A stretch of 32,737 nt of DNA, from NCBI GenBank assembly GCA_003331605.1, contig QOPD01000002.1, forward strand, positions 182,188 to 214,924. Reading direction: 5' to 3'. The DNA comes from SAR86 cluster bacterium (lineage in GTDB: Bacteria > Pseudomonadota > Gammaproteobacteria > Magnimaribacterales > TMED112). Below, piece by piece: positions 32,737 through 32,737 of the stretch. Within the stretch, counting starts at the first letter, position 1. The number at the start of each line of letters is the position of its first letter. The notes under the pieces are model-generated. The model was not told the DNA's origin, ran no database searches, and saw nothing but the letters and a program-made list of their open reading frames with translations. The translations under genes and the position numbers were made by a program.

Positions 32737-32737
32737 T

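Overview
The window is a gene-dense, AT-rich bacterial chromosome segment. Gene content and local order are gammaproteobacterial: recO-acpS, rpmF-fabD-fabG-acpP-mltG-tmk-holB, infA beside clpA-clpS, icd-mnmA-purB, and a MnmA/RsmJ/AceA complement of that class. Short spacers, many ATGA-type overlaps, loss of genes from normally larger clusters, and the TorF-AmtB and ApbE-NqrM (Na+-NQR) genes suggest a streamlined marine gammaproteobacterium, perhaps SAR86-like. That placement is inference; there is no rRNA here.

Layout. 1-3.5 kb: a tightly overlapping housekeeping run (recO 3' end, acpS, adk, tsaB, uppP, rsmJ). 3.5-4.5 kb: a DUF805 membrane protein convergent with a YbjQ-family protein. 4.5-9 kb: rpmF, fatty-acid synthesis genes (fabD, fabG, acpP), mltG, tmk and a degenerate holB. 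8.9-18.5 kb: a nitrogen block. On the minus strand lie a TorF-type porin gene, amtB and a secreted amidase; on the plus strand, divergently, gltB and gltD (glutamate synthase). The 319-bp divergent spacer holds a clear glutamine riboswitch (glnA RNA motif) followed by an intrinsic terminator, reading into torF-amtB, plus three evenly spaced palindromes and apparently overlapping divergent promoters. A second intrinsic terminator lies across the start codon of the amidase.

18.5-22.5 kb: an accessory stretch with a small unrecognised membrane protein that has its own strong RBS, terminator and upstream repeats, an SRPBCC-like protein, a GNAT acetyltransferase, and a large lipoprotein that joins a CE1-type esterase domain to a gluzincin-like HExxH metallopeptidase domain. 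22.6-26.7 kb: infA convergent with an icd-clpS-clpA operon. 26.7-32.1 kb: mnmA-purB-aceB-aceA, so the isocitrate branch point (icd versus aceA/aceB) is encoded by divergent neighbouring operons. 32.1-32.7 kb: a cupin protein whose RBS sits in a hairpin, then, on the minus strand, a 52-codon NqrM-like gene and the last 30 codons of an apbE-like gene, which point to an Na+-NQR locus just outside the window.

The most interesting items are the riboswitch-controlled ammonium uptake operon facing gltBD, the esterase-metallopeptidase fusion, and the terminator hidden in the amidase start. No CRISPR array, tRNA, rRNA, insertion sequence or phage gene was seen.
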